Source of the DNA: Anthoceros angustus
Taxonomy: Eukaryota; Streptophyta; Anthocerotopsida; Anthocerotales; Anthocerotaceae
Reading direction: 5' to 3'
NCBI GenBank assembly: GCA_010909165.1
Contig: MU008151.1
Location: forward strand, 682,001 to 746,000
DNA length: 64,000 nt
Part shown: positions 1-11,010 of the stretch, one piece after another
How the letters are laid out: each line of letters starts with the position of its first letter
Numbering within the stretch: position 1 is the first letter of the stretch
The notes under the pieces: generated by a model
Seen by the model: only the letters and a program-made list of their open reading frames with translations
The model's database searches: none
What the model was told of the DNA's origin: nothing
Program-made: the position numbers and the translations under genes

Positions 1-17
1 CCCTTACAACCTCCCAC
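1..17 (-). promoter_or_regulatory. copia polypurine tract and start of 3' LTR
   Basis: On the minus strand bases 17-10 read GTGGGAGG, followed by TGTAAGGG (bases 8-1). A GTGGGAG-type purine tract directly before a TG-starting LTR is the usual plant copia arrangement. The inferred LTR start resembles the outer end of the proposed 5' LTR near 4619 (GTAAGGTATT), which supports both calls. Confidence 0.6.
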
Positions 18-200
18 TTAAAGGCCAATTTACCTTCAGAGGAGAATGGACTATCTCATGCCCATCGTGTCCGAGCTTGTGCAAATTGTCTCAGAGAGTC
101 CCTTGGTAAGAATATCTCAGGTTCGCCGGTGAACCTTGACAAGTTGTACCTCTCGTCATCCAACACCTCTCGAATGAAGTGATACTTCACATCCACATGT

Positions 201-587
201 TTAGTCTTCGCATGAAACATCGGATTCTTTGCCAATTGATAGCACTGCTATCACAATGCAACACCGGCACCAACCTTGATCCCCAAGTCTCCCACTAAAC
301 GAGCAAGCCATATGGCTTCCTTGCAAGCCCCGCCACGCAACATACTCGGCCTCCGTGGTAGATAGCGAATGCACGATCGCAAACGAGATCGCCATGAGAC
401 GCCCTCCAAAGGCACGTGAAGACATAACTCGTGGACCTCCTTTGTCCATATCCTCGTGATAATCAGATCTGTACCCAACCACACATGCATCTTCACTACC
501 AAAACATATGCACAAAGCTTTTGTACCATTCAGATACCTCATAACTCCTTTTATCGCCTCCCAATGCTTCTTGCCGTGGTTTGACAT
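201..587 (-). pseudogene. copia RNase H domain
   Basis: The minus-strand frame holds a recognisable copia RNase H region: a HWEAIKGVMRYLNGT segment leading into the domain, then a GYRSDYHEDMDK stretch matching the family's GYSDSDYAGDxD active-site block, and LSTTEAEYVAW, a hallmark of plant copia elements. In the element it would degrade the RNA strand of the RNA/DNA hybrid. The expected SDSDY core is altered to RSDY, and the reading frame does not join the upstream reverse transcriptase frame. Part of a decayed transposon polyprotein, not a host gene. Confidence 0.85.
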
Positions 588-593
588 AAACTG

Positions 594-1450
594 CTAACCA
601 CTCCCACCGCAAAGGCAATGTCGTGACGTAGCAATCATTGCATACATCAAACTCCCTACCGATGAGTATGGGACCTTCTCCATTTCATTTTGTCCTCCTC
701 GTAGCTTGGGCAATCCGCTTGAAAGTTTCACATATGGAGGCAATGGAGTACCCAATGGCTTCCCTTCTCCATGTTGAAACGCTAGCACCGTTAATGTATT
801 CCTCGAGACAAATAAAGCGCGCTTATGTCTGCTCCGACGAATACGCATGCCAAGTATATGGCTCGCCTCCCAAGTCTCTATTTCAAAGTGAGCATTCAAC
901 TTTGACTTCAACAAATCTCATCAAGACTGCTCAAAGAATTAGCATATCATCCACATAGAGGATCAAAATGAGCAAGCTTTGATCCTTAGCTTGCTTCAGA
1001 TAGAGGCAATGATCCTCATCGCCACGCTTGTAGCCTTGAGAAAGCATAAATGAGTGGAACTTGTGATACCACCTCTGGTGCCTGCTTCAAACCATAAAGG
1101 CTCTTCCTCAACTGACACCGATGCTCTTTGCCTTCTCAACAAAACCTTCATTAATGAGACGCTCTCTTGAAGGTCAACCATGCAAGAATGCCGCCTTGAC
1201 ATCCATCCGTATAAGTTCCATATCATCCCCGGCAACCAAAGCAAGAACACATCGCAAAGTCATTTTGACCATCGGTGAGAAAATCTCATCAAAGTCATAA
1301 CCCCTCTTGCTTGAAACCTCATAACCCGGTTTTGTACTTTGCTCATCGCTATTTGCACTGTGCACTCTATAGGTGCTTGTTCGACTCTGGTTCATCTATC
1401 GTGGAGGAATGTGCCCCATACATTACCACTATCAACCCCGCCATGATGAT
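594..1450 (-). pseudogene. copia reverse transcriptase domain
   Basis: Minus-strand frames carry family blocks in order: FSPMVKMTLRCVLAL and MDVKAAFLHG (near 1190-1290), the catalytic YVDDM (bases 943-957) and the C-terminal FEIETWEASHILGMRI block (near 830-880). The YVDD box carries the two catalytic aspartates of copia enzymes. The domain is spread over at least three frames, so it is broken. It lies between integrase (higher coordinates) and RNase H, as expected for copia. Confidence 0.85.
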
Positions 1451-1470
1451 CATGTCCATCTTCTTGAAGA

Positions 1471-2155
1471 TCACCCTTCGCACCTCCACGTTGGAGTAGG
1501 CTTCCTGCATCTTGTTCTCATTGAAGAACACGTTAGTACGAACAACCTTTCTAGCCTCGATCCCACAAACGATCCCATCTCACCGTAATCACCATAGCCA
1601 AGAAAAATACATTTCTTGGACTTAGGTGCCAACTTGTCCCAAACTCTTTGAACATGGCATGCCTCACCCAAACACTCGCAGATGCTTGTAGGATGGTTTC
1701 TTTCCGCACTATAGCTCCTCGAACTCGCTCATCAAATTTTTATTAGAGATCTAATAAGATGAACCGCAGAGACATCGCTCGCCCAAAACCCATTAGGCAA
1801 TCCGTAGTTTGACAACAAAACCACGATCCTCTCCTCGAATGGTTCTGCTCATCCGCCACCACACCATTTTGTGGAGGAGATACGCAATAATTCTTTGATT
1901 CCTTGGAATCACTGTAATGACCGAAAGCTGAAACATACTGCCACCATTATCCGTCTTAGACACTTCAATCGGTGGCGATCGATTCTCTAAGGGTGACAAA
2001 TTTCAAACACCGTAACTTCATCCTTTTTCCTCAAAGGATAAACCCACACCTTGCGTGAGAAATCATCTATGAAAGTGACAAAATAGAGGCACCGCCTAAT
2101 GATGCAGAGGCATAGGTCCACATACATCAGTGAACCAACTCAAGAGGTTTACTTA
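1471..2155 (-). pseudogene. copia integrase domain
   Basis: Minus-strand frames contain KTDNGG (the DNG of the DDE core), a degraded PPQNGVAERMNRTI block read as HKMVWWRMSRTIRGE, and the C-terminal KLAPKSKKCIFLGYGD block typical of copia integrases (1590-1650). The role would be inserting element cDNA into the host genome. At least two frameshifts separate these blocks. Position upstream of RT on the minus strand assigns the element to Ty1/copia and not Ty3/gypsy. Confidence 0.82.
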
Positions 2156-2158
2156 CTT

Positions 2159-2730
2159 TTACCGTGTTCGATGTGATGATTTTGTCTGCTTCCCATATAA
2201 ACAAAGGCTCACACATCGAGAGATCGAGAAGTTAAGAATGTGATATAACCGTAACGAGATAAAACCTTCATTCCCTTCTCGAGACATATGTCCTAACCGC
2301 AATGCCACAAGGAAACATTTGGTCGCTCCGCCACGTATCACATGATCTTTGATGTTACTCAAGTGAGTACAAAGTGCCACACTCGATCCACGAGCTAACA
2401 CAAGAGAACCTTGAGATCTTCCAAGAGTGATCCCCAAAACCTGGGGTAACCAAAGATCATCCAACCGCCCCGCGCTAATCATGCTCTTGTCAACTTCGAA
2501 CATGCCTAACGCCCTTCAAAGATGAATGAAGATCCGTTGTCAAACTTGAGTTGCACATCACCACGCCCGCGATCCGCATGCATAGTTATTTCCAAGCCTA
2601 ACGATCCTTTCCTTGTAGCATCATACGTGTTAAACCACTCTATGAGGAGTAACATGGAAAGATGCACCGAGTCAATTATCCAATTGCGTAATAAATGACT
2701 ATCCACTACTGTTAATTGTGCAAGATTCAA
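2159..2730 (-). pseudogene. copia protease / gag-pre-integrase region
   Basis: The minus-strand frame has WIIDS followed by the REWFNTYDATRKGSL-like block (here IEWFNTYDATRKGSLGL), which in copia elements follows the retropepsin DSGAS active site. The GAS residues are lost to a frameshift. The following stretch (2159-2503) has the composition and position of the gag-pre-integrase segment but is not clearly aligned by eye. Decayed. Confidence 0.65.
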
Positions 2731-2757
2731 GTAAGAAGAGATAAGGACATCTCCGCC

Positions 2758-3529
2758 TCAACAGTAGTTTAACTCTTCCAACTCGATGCATTTAAGTCGC
2801 CTTGTCCCGCTTCTCTTTCCTTGGTCCTTTTGAACTTCGCACTCTTTGAAGTGACCCTTTGTGACAATAGTGACACTCCACATTCTTGTTACGACTACGA
2901 GATTTGCTACGAGAGAAGCTTCGTCCGCTGCTTCCCTTCGCAGCGGGACCTCCCTCTCACTATGAGGGCACCGGAACCTTTGAAGGTTCCATGTTTTCCT
3001 GCTCACCTCCTCGCCATGTGCTACCTTCTACATTTACAATGGTAAGACCACTAGCAGGCGTAATTACTCGAGCATCGCATTTAAAGGTGTCCCAACCGTA
3101 ATGTGACCAATGTAAACATAGCCTCACTAACTGGGAACGTGATACCTTGAGATGAGAGTCGGAAAATGGTATTGAAATCATTCGATGATCGGACATCCTC
3201 GTCCCTTCCTTCATCTTCAAGTCCACCAGCTTCAATACACCGAGAAGCCGCACTTTGCTTCTCACAGTGTCACACAACCGCCACAGTAACTCGTGGTCTT
3301 ATCTTTCACATTGAAGTACACTGCTTTTGACAATGTTAGCATGATAGTAGATCTAGCAAGCTCATCCAGTCCCGCCACTCATCCCGGTCATACTATCCGT
3401 TTGACGCCTAACAACTTTATGGGCTTGATCCGCTCGCACTAGAACATTATACACTTGTTCTTTCCAACGGAAGTTAGTACCATCTAACTTCTCGATATTG
3501 AACATGACGCTCGGCGATGAAGACATCAT
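2758..3529 (-). pseudogene. copia gag with zinc knuckle
   Basis: A minus-strand ATG at 3527-3529 opens a short frame with the typical copia gag start KLDGTNFRWKEQVYN, followed by a VRADQAHK segment, and stops after about 55 codons. Farther along (near 2840-2885) a CHYCHK..GHFKEC zinc-knuckle remnant (CCHC) is seen after one frame change. The protein would coat element RNA. A related gag scrap lies at 59216-59464. Broken by frameshifts. Confidence 0.75.
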
Positions 3530-3639
3530 GACTCAAAAATCGATACGATAAAACACTCAACTCGCCTTTGTTAGAAAAGTCAAAGAAGAAAGGCCACCGA
3601 CGTCCGGTATTTTGCCGCTGACTATTCCACCGAGTAATC

Positions 3640-4330
3640 CGCAATATTTCGCGACTTTTCGCCACCGCCTGCGCACACTCCGCCGCCGCGCCGGCGCCCG
3701 CCTCACACCACGCACTGGGCCTGCGCCACCGCGCCAGACGCCACACGCCATGCCACGCTACGGCCACCACGCCAAGACGGGCGGCTGGGCCACGCGGCCG
3801 CGGCCGCGGCGGCTCGCTGGCCGCGCCGGCTGCCGGCGCGGCCGGCGGCTGCTGCGGCCAAGGCCGCGGCCGCGGCGCGCTGGCGCCGCTCAAGGGGCCT
3901 GGCTCGCATGGGCGCTGCGCTCAAGGCGGCTGGCTCAAGGGGCCTCGCTGGGCTCGCGGGGCTGCCGGGCGGCTGGGCTCAAGGCCTGGGCTCGCGGGCT
4001 CGCCCGCTGCGGCGCCTGGCGGCCGGCCGGCCTGCTGGGCTCGCGGCTCGGCGCAAGGCCGCGGGCTCGGCTCGCTGCTGGCCGCGGCTCGCACGCCTGG
4101 GCGCGCGCCACGCCCCGCTGCGGCTCCGGCGGCTGCTGCGGCCGCGCGCGCTCCGCGCGCCTGCCGCTGCTGCGCCGCCGCTGGCCGGCCGTGCCGCGGC
4201 TCGCCGACGGCCACGCTGCCCGCACGCCCACGCCGGCCTGCCGCGCTGGTCGCGCCGTCGCCTCGCCACGGCGCCCGCGCTCGCCGCGCTCGCAGCCCGC
4301 CGCGATCTCGATCACCGTACCCACGAGCCG
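3640..4330. repeat. extremely GC-rich low-complexity tract in the copia leader
   Basis: About 690 bases almost devoid of A and T, built of short recurring words such as GGCTCGCGGGCT, GGCGGCTGG and CTCAAGG. Flanks on both sides are ordinary or AT-rich. It sits between the copia PBS and gag start, where an untranslated leader belongs. Long frames here, including 246 codons on the plus strand, follow from the lack of stop codons in GC-rich DNA and encode only Arg/Ala/Gly/Pro-rich low-complexity sequence. Confidence 0.8.
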
Positions 4331-4374
4331 CGCCCCGCATAGAAAATTCTAGCATCACAACACAACCAAACCAT

Positions 4375-4385
4375 GGCTCGATACC
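4375..4385 (-). promoter_or_regulatory. copia primer-binding site (initiator tRNA-Met type)
   Basis: The minus strand reads GGTATCGAGCC, one base short of the common plant GGTATCAGAGCC that pairs with the 3' end of initiator tRNA-Met. It lies three bases inside the proposed 5' LTR end. Confidence 0.7.
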
Positions 4386-4388
4386 GCT

Positions 4389-4619
4389 TGAAGGATCGTC
4401 AGGCGCGGTGGAAAGAGAGGAGGAGGACAAGAGTAGCTCTCTCATTGAGATGAGGCTTGAGGGTATTTATACCTCCAATAGGCTCTAGGAAGCTCCACAA
4501 GAAGCTCTAGGAAGGAGCACAAGAAGCTTCCTAGTGATTAGCTTAAGCTAAACTAATGATACTTAATCGACACCTAACTTAGACTAAGTCGTAAGTACAT
4601 TGGGCTTTAATACCTTACG
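4389..4619 (-). repeat. probable copia 5' LTR
   Basis: The inner end is set by the adjacent PBS: on the minus strand the LTR would end CCTTCA. A TATA box reads TATAAATA at 4471-4464, about 75 bases before the LTR end, as expected for a U3/R boundary. The outer end is placed at 4619 because the minus strand there reads GTAAGGTATT, close to the 3' LTR start at bases 8-1. The outer limit is approximate. Confidence 0.6.
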
Positions 4620-5480
4620 TGATTAGCCCAATGATCCAAGCAAGCGGATCCTTCCGCCCAAGTTGTGACTTAAGCCAGGAGCTATATATGTTTGCCTGCC
4701 GAGAGTATCAACCAACTCCTCTTCCTCGACATTGAGTGGAAGCTCTCTACCATTTGATTGTGGACGCCACACGCTCCATCGCTACATCCTACAGGCCGCT
4801 GTGTAGTTGTTCTATCATCGCCCCCTGCCCACTTGCCCATGAGTTCGTTGAAAGGAGTGGTAGGTTGATTGGTGGTCTTGTCAGATAGGTACATGTGTGA
4901 GCTTTAGTTGCAAGCTAGGTAGTTGTATTCGCATGCACCCCTTCCTCCTTGTTCCATGTGGTTGGAGAATTTAGAGTGACAACAATTGTGTCGGCTAGCG
5001 ATAACAATTGTCGTACCACTAGCCATGGGCTGCTATAGATCGTCTAGAAGACGGGGGAGGGAAGTAAAAGGTCAAACCATTCACAAATATCTCAAATATA
5101 AGTGCTTTGGCCATTCTAAGGTTTACTTATAAATCCATGTGGAGTCTTCATGAGTTGATGGGTATATCCCCTACTAGAAAGGGCAACCTATGTTACAATC
5201 ATTGTTGCAATTTTATGTTACACTTCTAGTTTTATGTTACACTTCTAGATTGCAACATGCTTTGGAGGCTTGGTATTAAGTACACTTTCTTTCCCATGTG
5301 ATGCCACCATCTTAATACCAACATGGTTCTCTCTCCTACCACTTCATCCTCATAATTACATCCCCTCTCTCACAAGCATTGTTTATGATTTCCCACAGGC
5401 AATTGCAACATCAAAGGAGCCCCCTCTCTCTCCCCTATCATCCTCCTCTTTATTACACCCCCTTTGGAGAACTGTTTGAT
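4620..5480. other. intergenic, no gene seen
   Basis: Ordinary to AT-rich DNA without a convincing frame or repeat structure. A short TTTTATGTTACACTTCTAG motif is duplicated near 5210-5250. Confidence 0.5.
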
Positions 5481-5714
5481 TACCGTACCCCGAGGGGTGG
5501 TTCAACAGGGTAATGCCGAAATAATTATTTTTTGAAAAAATAAGGTTCAACATAAATATTTATATTTTAAAATTTTCAAAATTTATGAAAATATTTTATA
5601 TCAAATTCTAACATTTCTTAGAATACATAGGTATCTATATTGAATTAATAGATAAGTATAGAGCTCCCCTGAATGCCCTAATTTTTCACACAAACTCTAG
5701 TTTAGGGTACGGTA
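5481..5714. mobile_element. MITE-like element with 10-bp perfect TIRs
   Basis: TACCGTACCC at 5481-5490 is the exact reverse complement of GGGTACGGTA at 5705-5714. The 234-bp interior is AT-rich and non-coding. A related degenerate copy, recognised by GGTTCAACAGGATAATG and the following AT-rich core, occurs at 26685-26902. Small size, TIRs and dispersed copies fit a non-autonomous DNA transposon. No clean target-site duplication is evident. Confidence 0.65.
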
Positions 5715-6520
5715 TGTTTCACCCTGCCCTCTTCATTACACCCTCTCTTGACAACTATTTTTTCATGTCGCCTATACCAAAACATCACTGTAACATGTCT
5801 AACAACTCTCACATTTCCCTCCTACCTCATAACTTCACAATTGCTTTATCAATATTTTTACTTGACCATAGCTATTCATGGGGTGAAGATTAATTTTTTT
5901 TATTTCAACCAGTCCTACAATGATAATAAATGTGCACCCTTCCATTGTGCACTTATATCCATGATAAAGTACAGGATATGTACATACTTATATGTAGATA
6001 AATATAGGGGATATGTATATGTAGATAAATGTATATTATATTAATACTATTAATATAATTATATTATATTAAAATTTTATTTTATATAAAGATGTAAATT
6101 ACTTATTCATTCTAGCCACCAGCATACCTTCTAGCCCTTATCTTACCCAGGTACTCTAATGTAACTTCTATCCCTTGCCCCTAACCAAGTACTCCTATAC
6201 GTATTTTATAATATTATGTTATAATATATAATATTTTAGTATTAATTACATATTATATTAAGGTATAAATTACTTATCAATAGGGCCATCGATGCCGAAC
6301 GTTAAAATTTAGCTTAGCATCCATCAATACTCACTAGTATAGACCGAGATCAAACCCTAAACTTCCTAGTTCTAAGAAATATGCCTTTAATCCACTATTT
6401 TAGTTGGAGCATTAGGATCTCGGATTTATTTGAAGAACCTAGAATATATTTGCCTATGTCTAAGTTCATGGGCGCTGGCCCCATGACTGGAGACGATTCA
6501 AAAGCTTAAGGGAGAGGACT
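5715..6520. other. AT-rich intergenic DNA, no gene seen
   Basis: Runs of A/T with TATATTA-type simple sequence (6000-6260). Reading frames here are short and low in complexity. Confidence 0.5.
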
Positions 6521-6850
6521 TCCCTTCCCTTCTCTTTTACAAGGGAGAGGAGGAGGGGGAGAGGCAAGGAGGAAAAGGGGGAGAGGCATCTGAGGTAGAG
6601 AAAGAGGAGGACCAAGAGGACCAAGAGGAAGCGGAGCTAGAGGGTGAGAGGGAAAGAAAGAGGAGGAGGAGGAGGAGGAGGAGGAGGAGGGGGAGAGGGA
6701 GAGAGAAAGGGAAAGGAAGAGGGTGGGCGATCTCGAGTCCCAAAGATGAGGAGGACAAGAGGGAAGGAGGAGAAGAGGAAAAGCGGAAGGGCAAGAGGGC
6801 GAGATTATAAGGAGGAGAAGGGGGAAAGGGAAAGGAAGAGGAGGAGGCCC
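6521..6850. repeat. purine-rich (GGA/GAG) low-complexity tract
   Basis: The plus strand is almost all purine, including an (AGG)n run at about 6660-6690. The antisense frames encode only Ser/Pro/Leu-rich low-complexity peptide and are not accepted as genes. Confidence 0.85.
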
Positions 6851-6875
6851 GTTCCATGCTGTGATTTCAGGCAAA

Positions 6876-7218
6876 GACCCGTTCCATGTTATGATTTCCT
6901 ATCTCAAGTTTTCAGCGGATGTGTAAGCAGACTGTGATGTGACGTTAGAGAAGGCGATGGTAGCATGGCGGGGTCTCATGTAAATGTAAAGGTGCAAGCA
7001 GCTACAAGGTGAGGCCAAGACCCGTTCCATGCTGTGATTTCCTCTCTCAAATTTTTAGCTGATGCGTAACCAGAGTGTGATGTGACGTTAGAGAAGGCGA
7101 TGGTAACACGGGGGGTCTCATGTAAATGTACAGCTACAAGCCGATGCAAGGTGAGGCCAAGACCCGTTCCATGCTGTGATTTCCTATCATAAAATTTTAG
7201 TTGATGCGTTACCAAGTT
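6876..7218. repeat. tandem repeat, unit about 142 bp, 2.4 copies
   Basis: GACCCGTTCCATG marks unit starts at 6876, 7019 and 7161. Each unit also holds GTGATGTGACGTTAGAGAAGG and TCTCATGTAAATGTA. The third unit is truncated in a TTAGTTGATACAAAGTT minirepeat (7190-7275). Confidence 0.85.
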
Positions 7219-7352
7219 TAGTTGATACAAAGTTTTAGTTGATACAAAGTTAAAATTTTAGTTGATACAAAGTTTTCTCACACTTATGCAACAAATAATA
7301 ATAAATTCATATAAATATAACCAAATATAGTATAATAACACTGAGACACCAT

Positions 7353-7556
7353 CTTATGATCATCGCACATTAAATCTTAAGTAAACTATTTTAGGTCATT
7401 AATCTTCAACGGACTTCAGCAAATTTCTTCCTTTTTCACTTATGCACCTACTTCTTATGATCATCACACATTTAATCTTAAGTGAACTATTTTAGGTCAT
7501 TAATCTTCAATAGACTTCAGCAAATTTTCTTCAATTTCACTTATGCACCTATTTCT
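7353..7556. repeat. tandem repeat, unit about 101 bp, 2 copies
   Basis: CTTATGATCATC starts units at 7353 and 7454. Both contain AACTATTTTAGGTCATTAAT and end CACTTATGCACCTA. Non-coding and AT-rich. The remainder to 8002 is AT-rich with no gene. Confidence 0.85.
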
Positions 7557-8002
7557 CCGCTGATGCATAGCTTATACCATATTATTATAAGTGTTTTTGA
7601 ATATATTACTAAAAGTTAAAAATAATTTTTAATAAAACTATTTCATGTACCTTAATAAATACAATTATTGATATTAATAAAATATAATAATTTTTGGTCC
7701 ATAAATGCTATCCAGGAAAACCTTGCATTTATCCCATTCAAGACATACACCTATTTTCATGAGTATATCCATATATTTGTATCAATATATTTTATCAACA
7801 AAAAATATCCACAACAAAAATTGTCCACACTGTACCTTCTACCTTGTATCTTGTACCTTGTACCTTATTCCAGACATATACCTCTATATTCAAAACAACT
7901 TTATGTAAGTAATTCACATTATAATTACTTTACTAAAAAATTATATAGAATCAAACTCATATAAAAATAATACGATCATACAAAATATTTTTTAGGACAT
8001 AC

Positions 8003-8172
8003 TGTAATGGCAAGGAAAGCTGCCCCTCTGAGCTCGGGGCGTGTATTTAACATCCAGCATTTAAACTCTAGCATATGACCACTACGGTGAACTCAGATTT
8101 CGATCCTATCCACACCGTATCTTTCATACGTGTCTGATATGTATCCTATACATATAATATTATATCATTACA
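8003..8172 (-). repeat. gypsy 3' LTR (170 bp)
   Basis: Matches the LTR at 14755-14933 apart from small deletions and substitutions. Its ends form a 7-bp inverted repeat TGTAATG...CATTACA. It is very short for a plant gypsy LTR. No clear polypurine tract is seen next to its inner edge. Confidence 0.9.
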
Positions 8173-8214
8173 ACTAACTGGTGAAAAAGACTTCCAAGTC
8201 GGAAGTCGAGGTGA

Positions 8215-8440
8215 TGCCGAGTTGTATATCTAAGAATGGTGGGCAAAGGTCAAAGAAGAAAGTGGCTCCCAAGTGGCTTCCGAAAGAGGATAGCTGCGCC
8301 ATAAGACTAAAAAGCGGAGGGAGCGACGAACGTACTTGTGTTGGAGGATGGCCTCGACTTCATACTCAAGCGCTTGATCAATGAGCTCGGGAAGTGGTCC
8401 AGTCGGTGGCAGACCATGATAGAGTTTGAGGAGAGCGGAA
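8215..8440 (-). pseudogene. gypsy integrase C-terminus and chromodomain
   Basis: The minus strand from about 8550 to 8230 reads one continuous frame: a WVGPFTILQKIG block and WRIHDVFHSALLKLY block of the integrase C-terminal region, then a chromodomain-like EYEVEAILQH..., RFLVLWRSYP and EATWEP. The chromodomain pattern (Y/V-E-V-E-x-I, L-V-x-W, x-A-T-W-E-P) places the element in the chromovirus branch, whose chromodomain is thought to target integration to marked chromatin. It is the best preserved part of the element. Confidence 0.85.
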
Positions 8441-9487
8441 TGAAAAACGTCATGAATACGCCAAGATTGGGGTAGTTGAAGGCGGTAGGCCGTGGCGCCG
8501 ATTTTCTGGAGAATGGTAAAGGGTCCAACCCATCGAGGTTGTAGCTTCCACCGCCCGGAGGTGGAGATGGCGTGTTGATGTAAGTACTAATACCGTTGAA
8601 AATGTTGGTCCCTCCTGTGTGTTGGCGGCTCGGCGTTGCCGATTCGAGCTTCTTGTAATGGGAGCGGCTTCTGATGTCGATGACGTTTGAGCCACGCCCG
8701 CTTGGGTTTGGAGGGAAGGAGGAGGTGGAGTCAACGTGGTACGTGGGTGACAAGCGTGAAGCATGTAAAATGGACTGTACCCAGTAGATAGGTTGGTGGT
8801 GTTATTGCACGCAAATTCCACGATAGAGAGGTAATCTTCCCATTGGTTCTGTTGACGGGCGGCATAAGCACGTAGAGCTGTTTCCACGGATTGGTTCATG
8901 CGCTCCGCTTGTCCATCTGACTGGGTGATACGATGAAAATGAAAAGTGCCCAAGGCATGATGCAAGTCTGTCCAAAAGTGGCTTAAGAACCGAGGGTCCC
9001 GATCAGAAATAATGGTTTATGGAAGGCCGTGTAGTCTGTATACATGACTGAGATAAAGGTGCGCCGTGTCTGTGGCTGTGCAGGCATCCGTAGTGGGGGC
9101 CAAGTGCACCATCTTTGTGAGTCGGTCCACGAAGAGAAGAATAGCATTGTGGCCTTGGGGGGATACAGGAAGGCCCGTAATAAAGTCCATATGTATGACC
9201 TGCCAAGGCTTGTCCGGTATAGGTATGGGTTGGAGGAGTCCGGGTGGAAGTTGTGTGGTAGGTTTGGTCCTCTGACATGTGTCACAAAGGCGTACAATGT
9301 TATGGACATCCGCAACCATACCAGGCCAATAATAATGACGTTGAAGAAGCTTCAGAGTGCGGAGTCTACCAGGATGTGCTGCTGATGGTGGTGAGTGGGC
9401 TTCCTTGAGCAATTGCTGTCGGAGGTGGGGGAGCTGAGGGATGAAGAGTTGTGTTTTGTAAAACAAAATCCATCTTGCCAAGACCAA
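8441..9487 (-). pseudogene. gypsy integrase zinc-binding and catalytic core
   Basis: The N-terminal HHCC zinc module is visible: HPGRLRTLKLLQRHYYWPGM and CDTCQRTKP. It is followed by IHMDFITGLP (first catalytic Asp), FVDRLTKMVH and, after a frame change near 8970, SDGQAERMNQ (end of the DD35E core with Glu). The enzyme inserts element cDNA. Two frames (9017-9487 and 8450-8965) are separated by a short gap in which the second Asp block is degraded. Confidence 0.88.
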
Positions 9488-9499
9488 TGATCACTGTTC

Positions 9500-11010
9500 T
9501 GATCGCAGGGATGCCGGAGTGCGACGGGGTCAGAAGGCAGTGCATTAAGAACATCCTGCAACCATGTTGGTCGATTGGTTGTCAATATTGCCAGACGACC
9601 GCCGAGGCCAAGAACCTTGTTTTCCGCCTCGCTTATAGCCAATGTGAAAATGGAATTGTTGGAAGAACTCAAGCCGGGCTTGTTTTCGTGAAAGATGTGG
9701 TTGAGTCTCAGGTAGCGAGTGGGTGTGATCGCTTTAATATAAAGAGGTGCCTCCACAAAGCACCGCCACTGTCGTAAGGCAAGAACCTGAGCAAGTGTCT
9801 CTTTTTCGTGTACTGAGTAGTTGAGCTCTGGTCCTTTGAATTTGCGACTAAAAAAGGCGATTGGTTGCATGCCCTTCCCAAAATCTTGTTGTAGGACAGC
9901 CCCCGCAGCTTGATCTGAGGCATCTATAGTTATGACAAATTGTAAGTGCATATCTGGATGGGCAAGTACCGGGGTCTTGGTAAGGCATTGTTTCAAAGTT
10001 CGGAAGGCTGTCTCTTGCTGTTGTTCCCAAATCCATGGTGTAGTGGTTTTCAACAGGTCCGTCAAGGGAGTGGCAATATGGGCAAACCGGGCGATAAACT
10101 TCCTATAATATGACGCCAATCCAAGAAACGATTGGAGTTGGGTGACTGATATAGGTGTGGGCCAATCCTGGATTGCCTGAACCTTGAGAGGATCAGCCTG
10201 AATTCCCTGTGCTGACACAACATGGCCCAAATACTCAACCTGTGTTGCCATGAATGCACATTTAGGTAATTTTGCGTACAGTTTGGCTGCCCTGAGACGT
10301 CTTAATACCTCTCGCAATAGTCTGACTTGTTCTTCTTTGGATGCAGAGTAGATGAGAATATCATCCATGTAAACGAGGACGCCATGTTCAATAAGGTCAG
10401 AGAAAATATGATTCATGAGGGTGCGGAAGGTTGTTGGGCATTAGTCATGCCAAAGGGCATGACTAACCACTCAAAGTGCCCATACCTTGTATTGAATCTT
10501 TTTTCCACATCCGCTTGCATACGAATTTGATGGTAGCGATGCCGGATCGAGTTTGGAAAAATATGCGATCCCGCAAGCTTTTCCAGATCTCATCAATACG
10601 GGGTAAGGGAAAACAGCTTTGGTTATATTGTTGAGTGCTCAGTAGTCGATACACATCCGTAATGATCCGTCCTTCTTTTAGCAAAAGGATGGGTGCTCGA
10701 ACGGTGATTGGGAAGGTCCGATGTATCCCTTTTTCATAAGGACCTCCACTTGTTTCTGGATTCCTCTATTTCCGGAGGGACATTTTGAACCTTGGTCGGG
10801 ACGGAGGCTTATGCGCCAGTAACAATTCCACACAATGTTGTATTTGTCGCATTGGGGCAATCCCGGATCATGGACTAACACATCCTCATACTCATGCAAT
10901 AATTTGGTGAGCTGTGGTCTCTAATTTTGAATGGGGCCCTGTTTTTGACAATGGACGGATCATACATAAACAAGCTTGGGTATCTTGTCCGAGGAGATCT
11001 AGACATAGCT
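9500..11010 (-). pseudogene. gypsy reverse transcriptase and RNase H (copy 1)
   Basis: The minus strand 10416-9352 is one long frame: VYMDDILIYSA (catalytic YMDD), KLPKCAFMATQVEYLGHVVS, FLGLASYYRKFIARFAH and the RNase H start FVITIDASDQAAGAVL with FFSRKFKGPELNY and HEKETLAQVLAL. The N-terminal RT part (QVEVLMKKGYIGPSQSPFE) lies at 10899-10678 in other frames. The role is element cDNA synthesis and RNA removal. This copy is cleaner than the duplicate at 11011-12064. Confidence 0.9.

Larger units (their letters stand above)
1..4619 (-). mobile_element. Ty1/copia LTR retrotransposon, decayed, 3' LTR outside window
   Basis: Read on the minus strand the order is LTR, primer-binding site, GC-rich leader, gag, protease, integrase, reverse transcriptase, RNase H, polypurine tract and the first bases of the second LTR. 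Integrase lying before reverse transcriptase is the copia order. All domains are recognisable but split over several frames, so the element is not coding-competent as written. Only about 8 bases of the 3' LTR are inside the window, so LTR divergence (age) and target-site duplication cannot be judged. Confidence 0.88.

Noticed and set aside
3612-4352. Plus-strand 246-codon frame and overlapping minus-strand frames
   Set aside because: All lie in the GC-rich tract, where stop codons are rare. Products are Arg/Ala/Gly-rich low complexity, and the position is the copia leader.
6506-6874. Ser/Pro/Leu-rich minus-strand frames
   Set aside because: Translation of a purine-rich simple repeat, not a gene.
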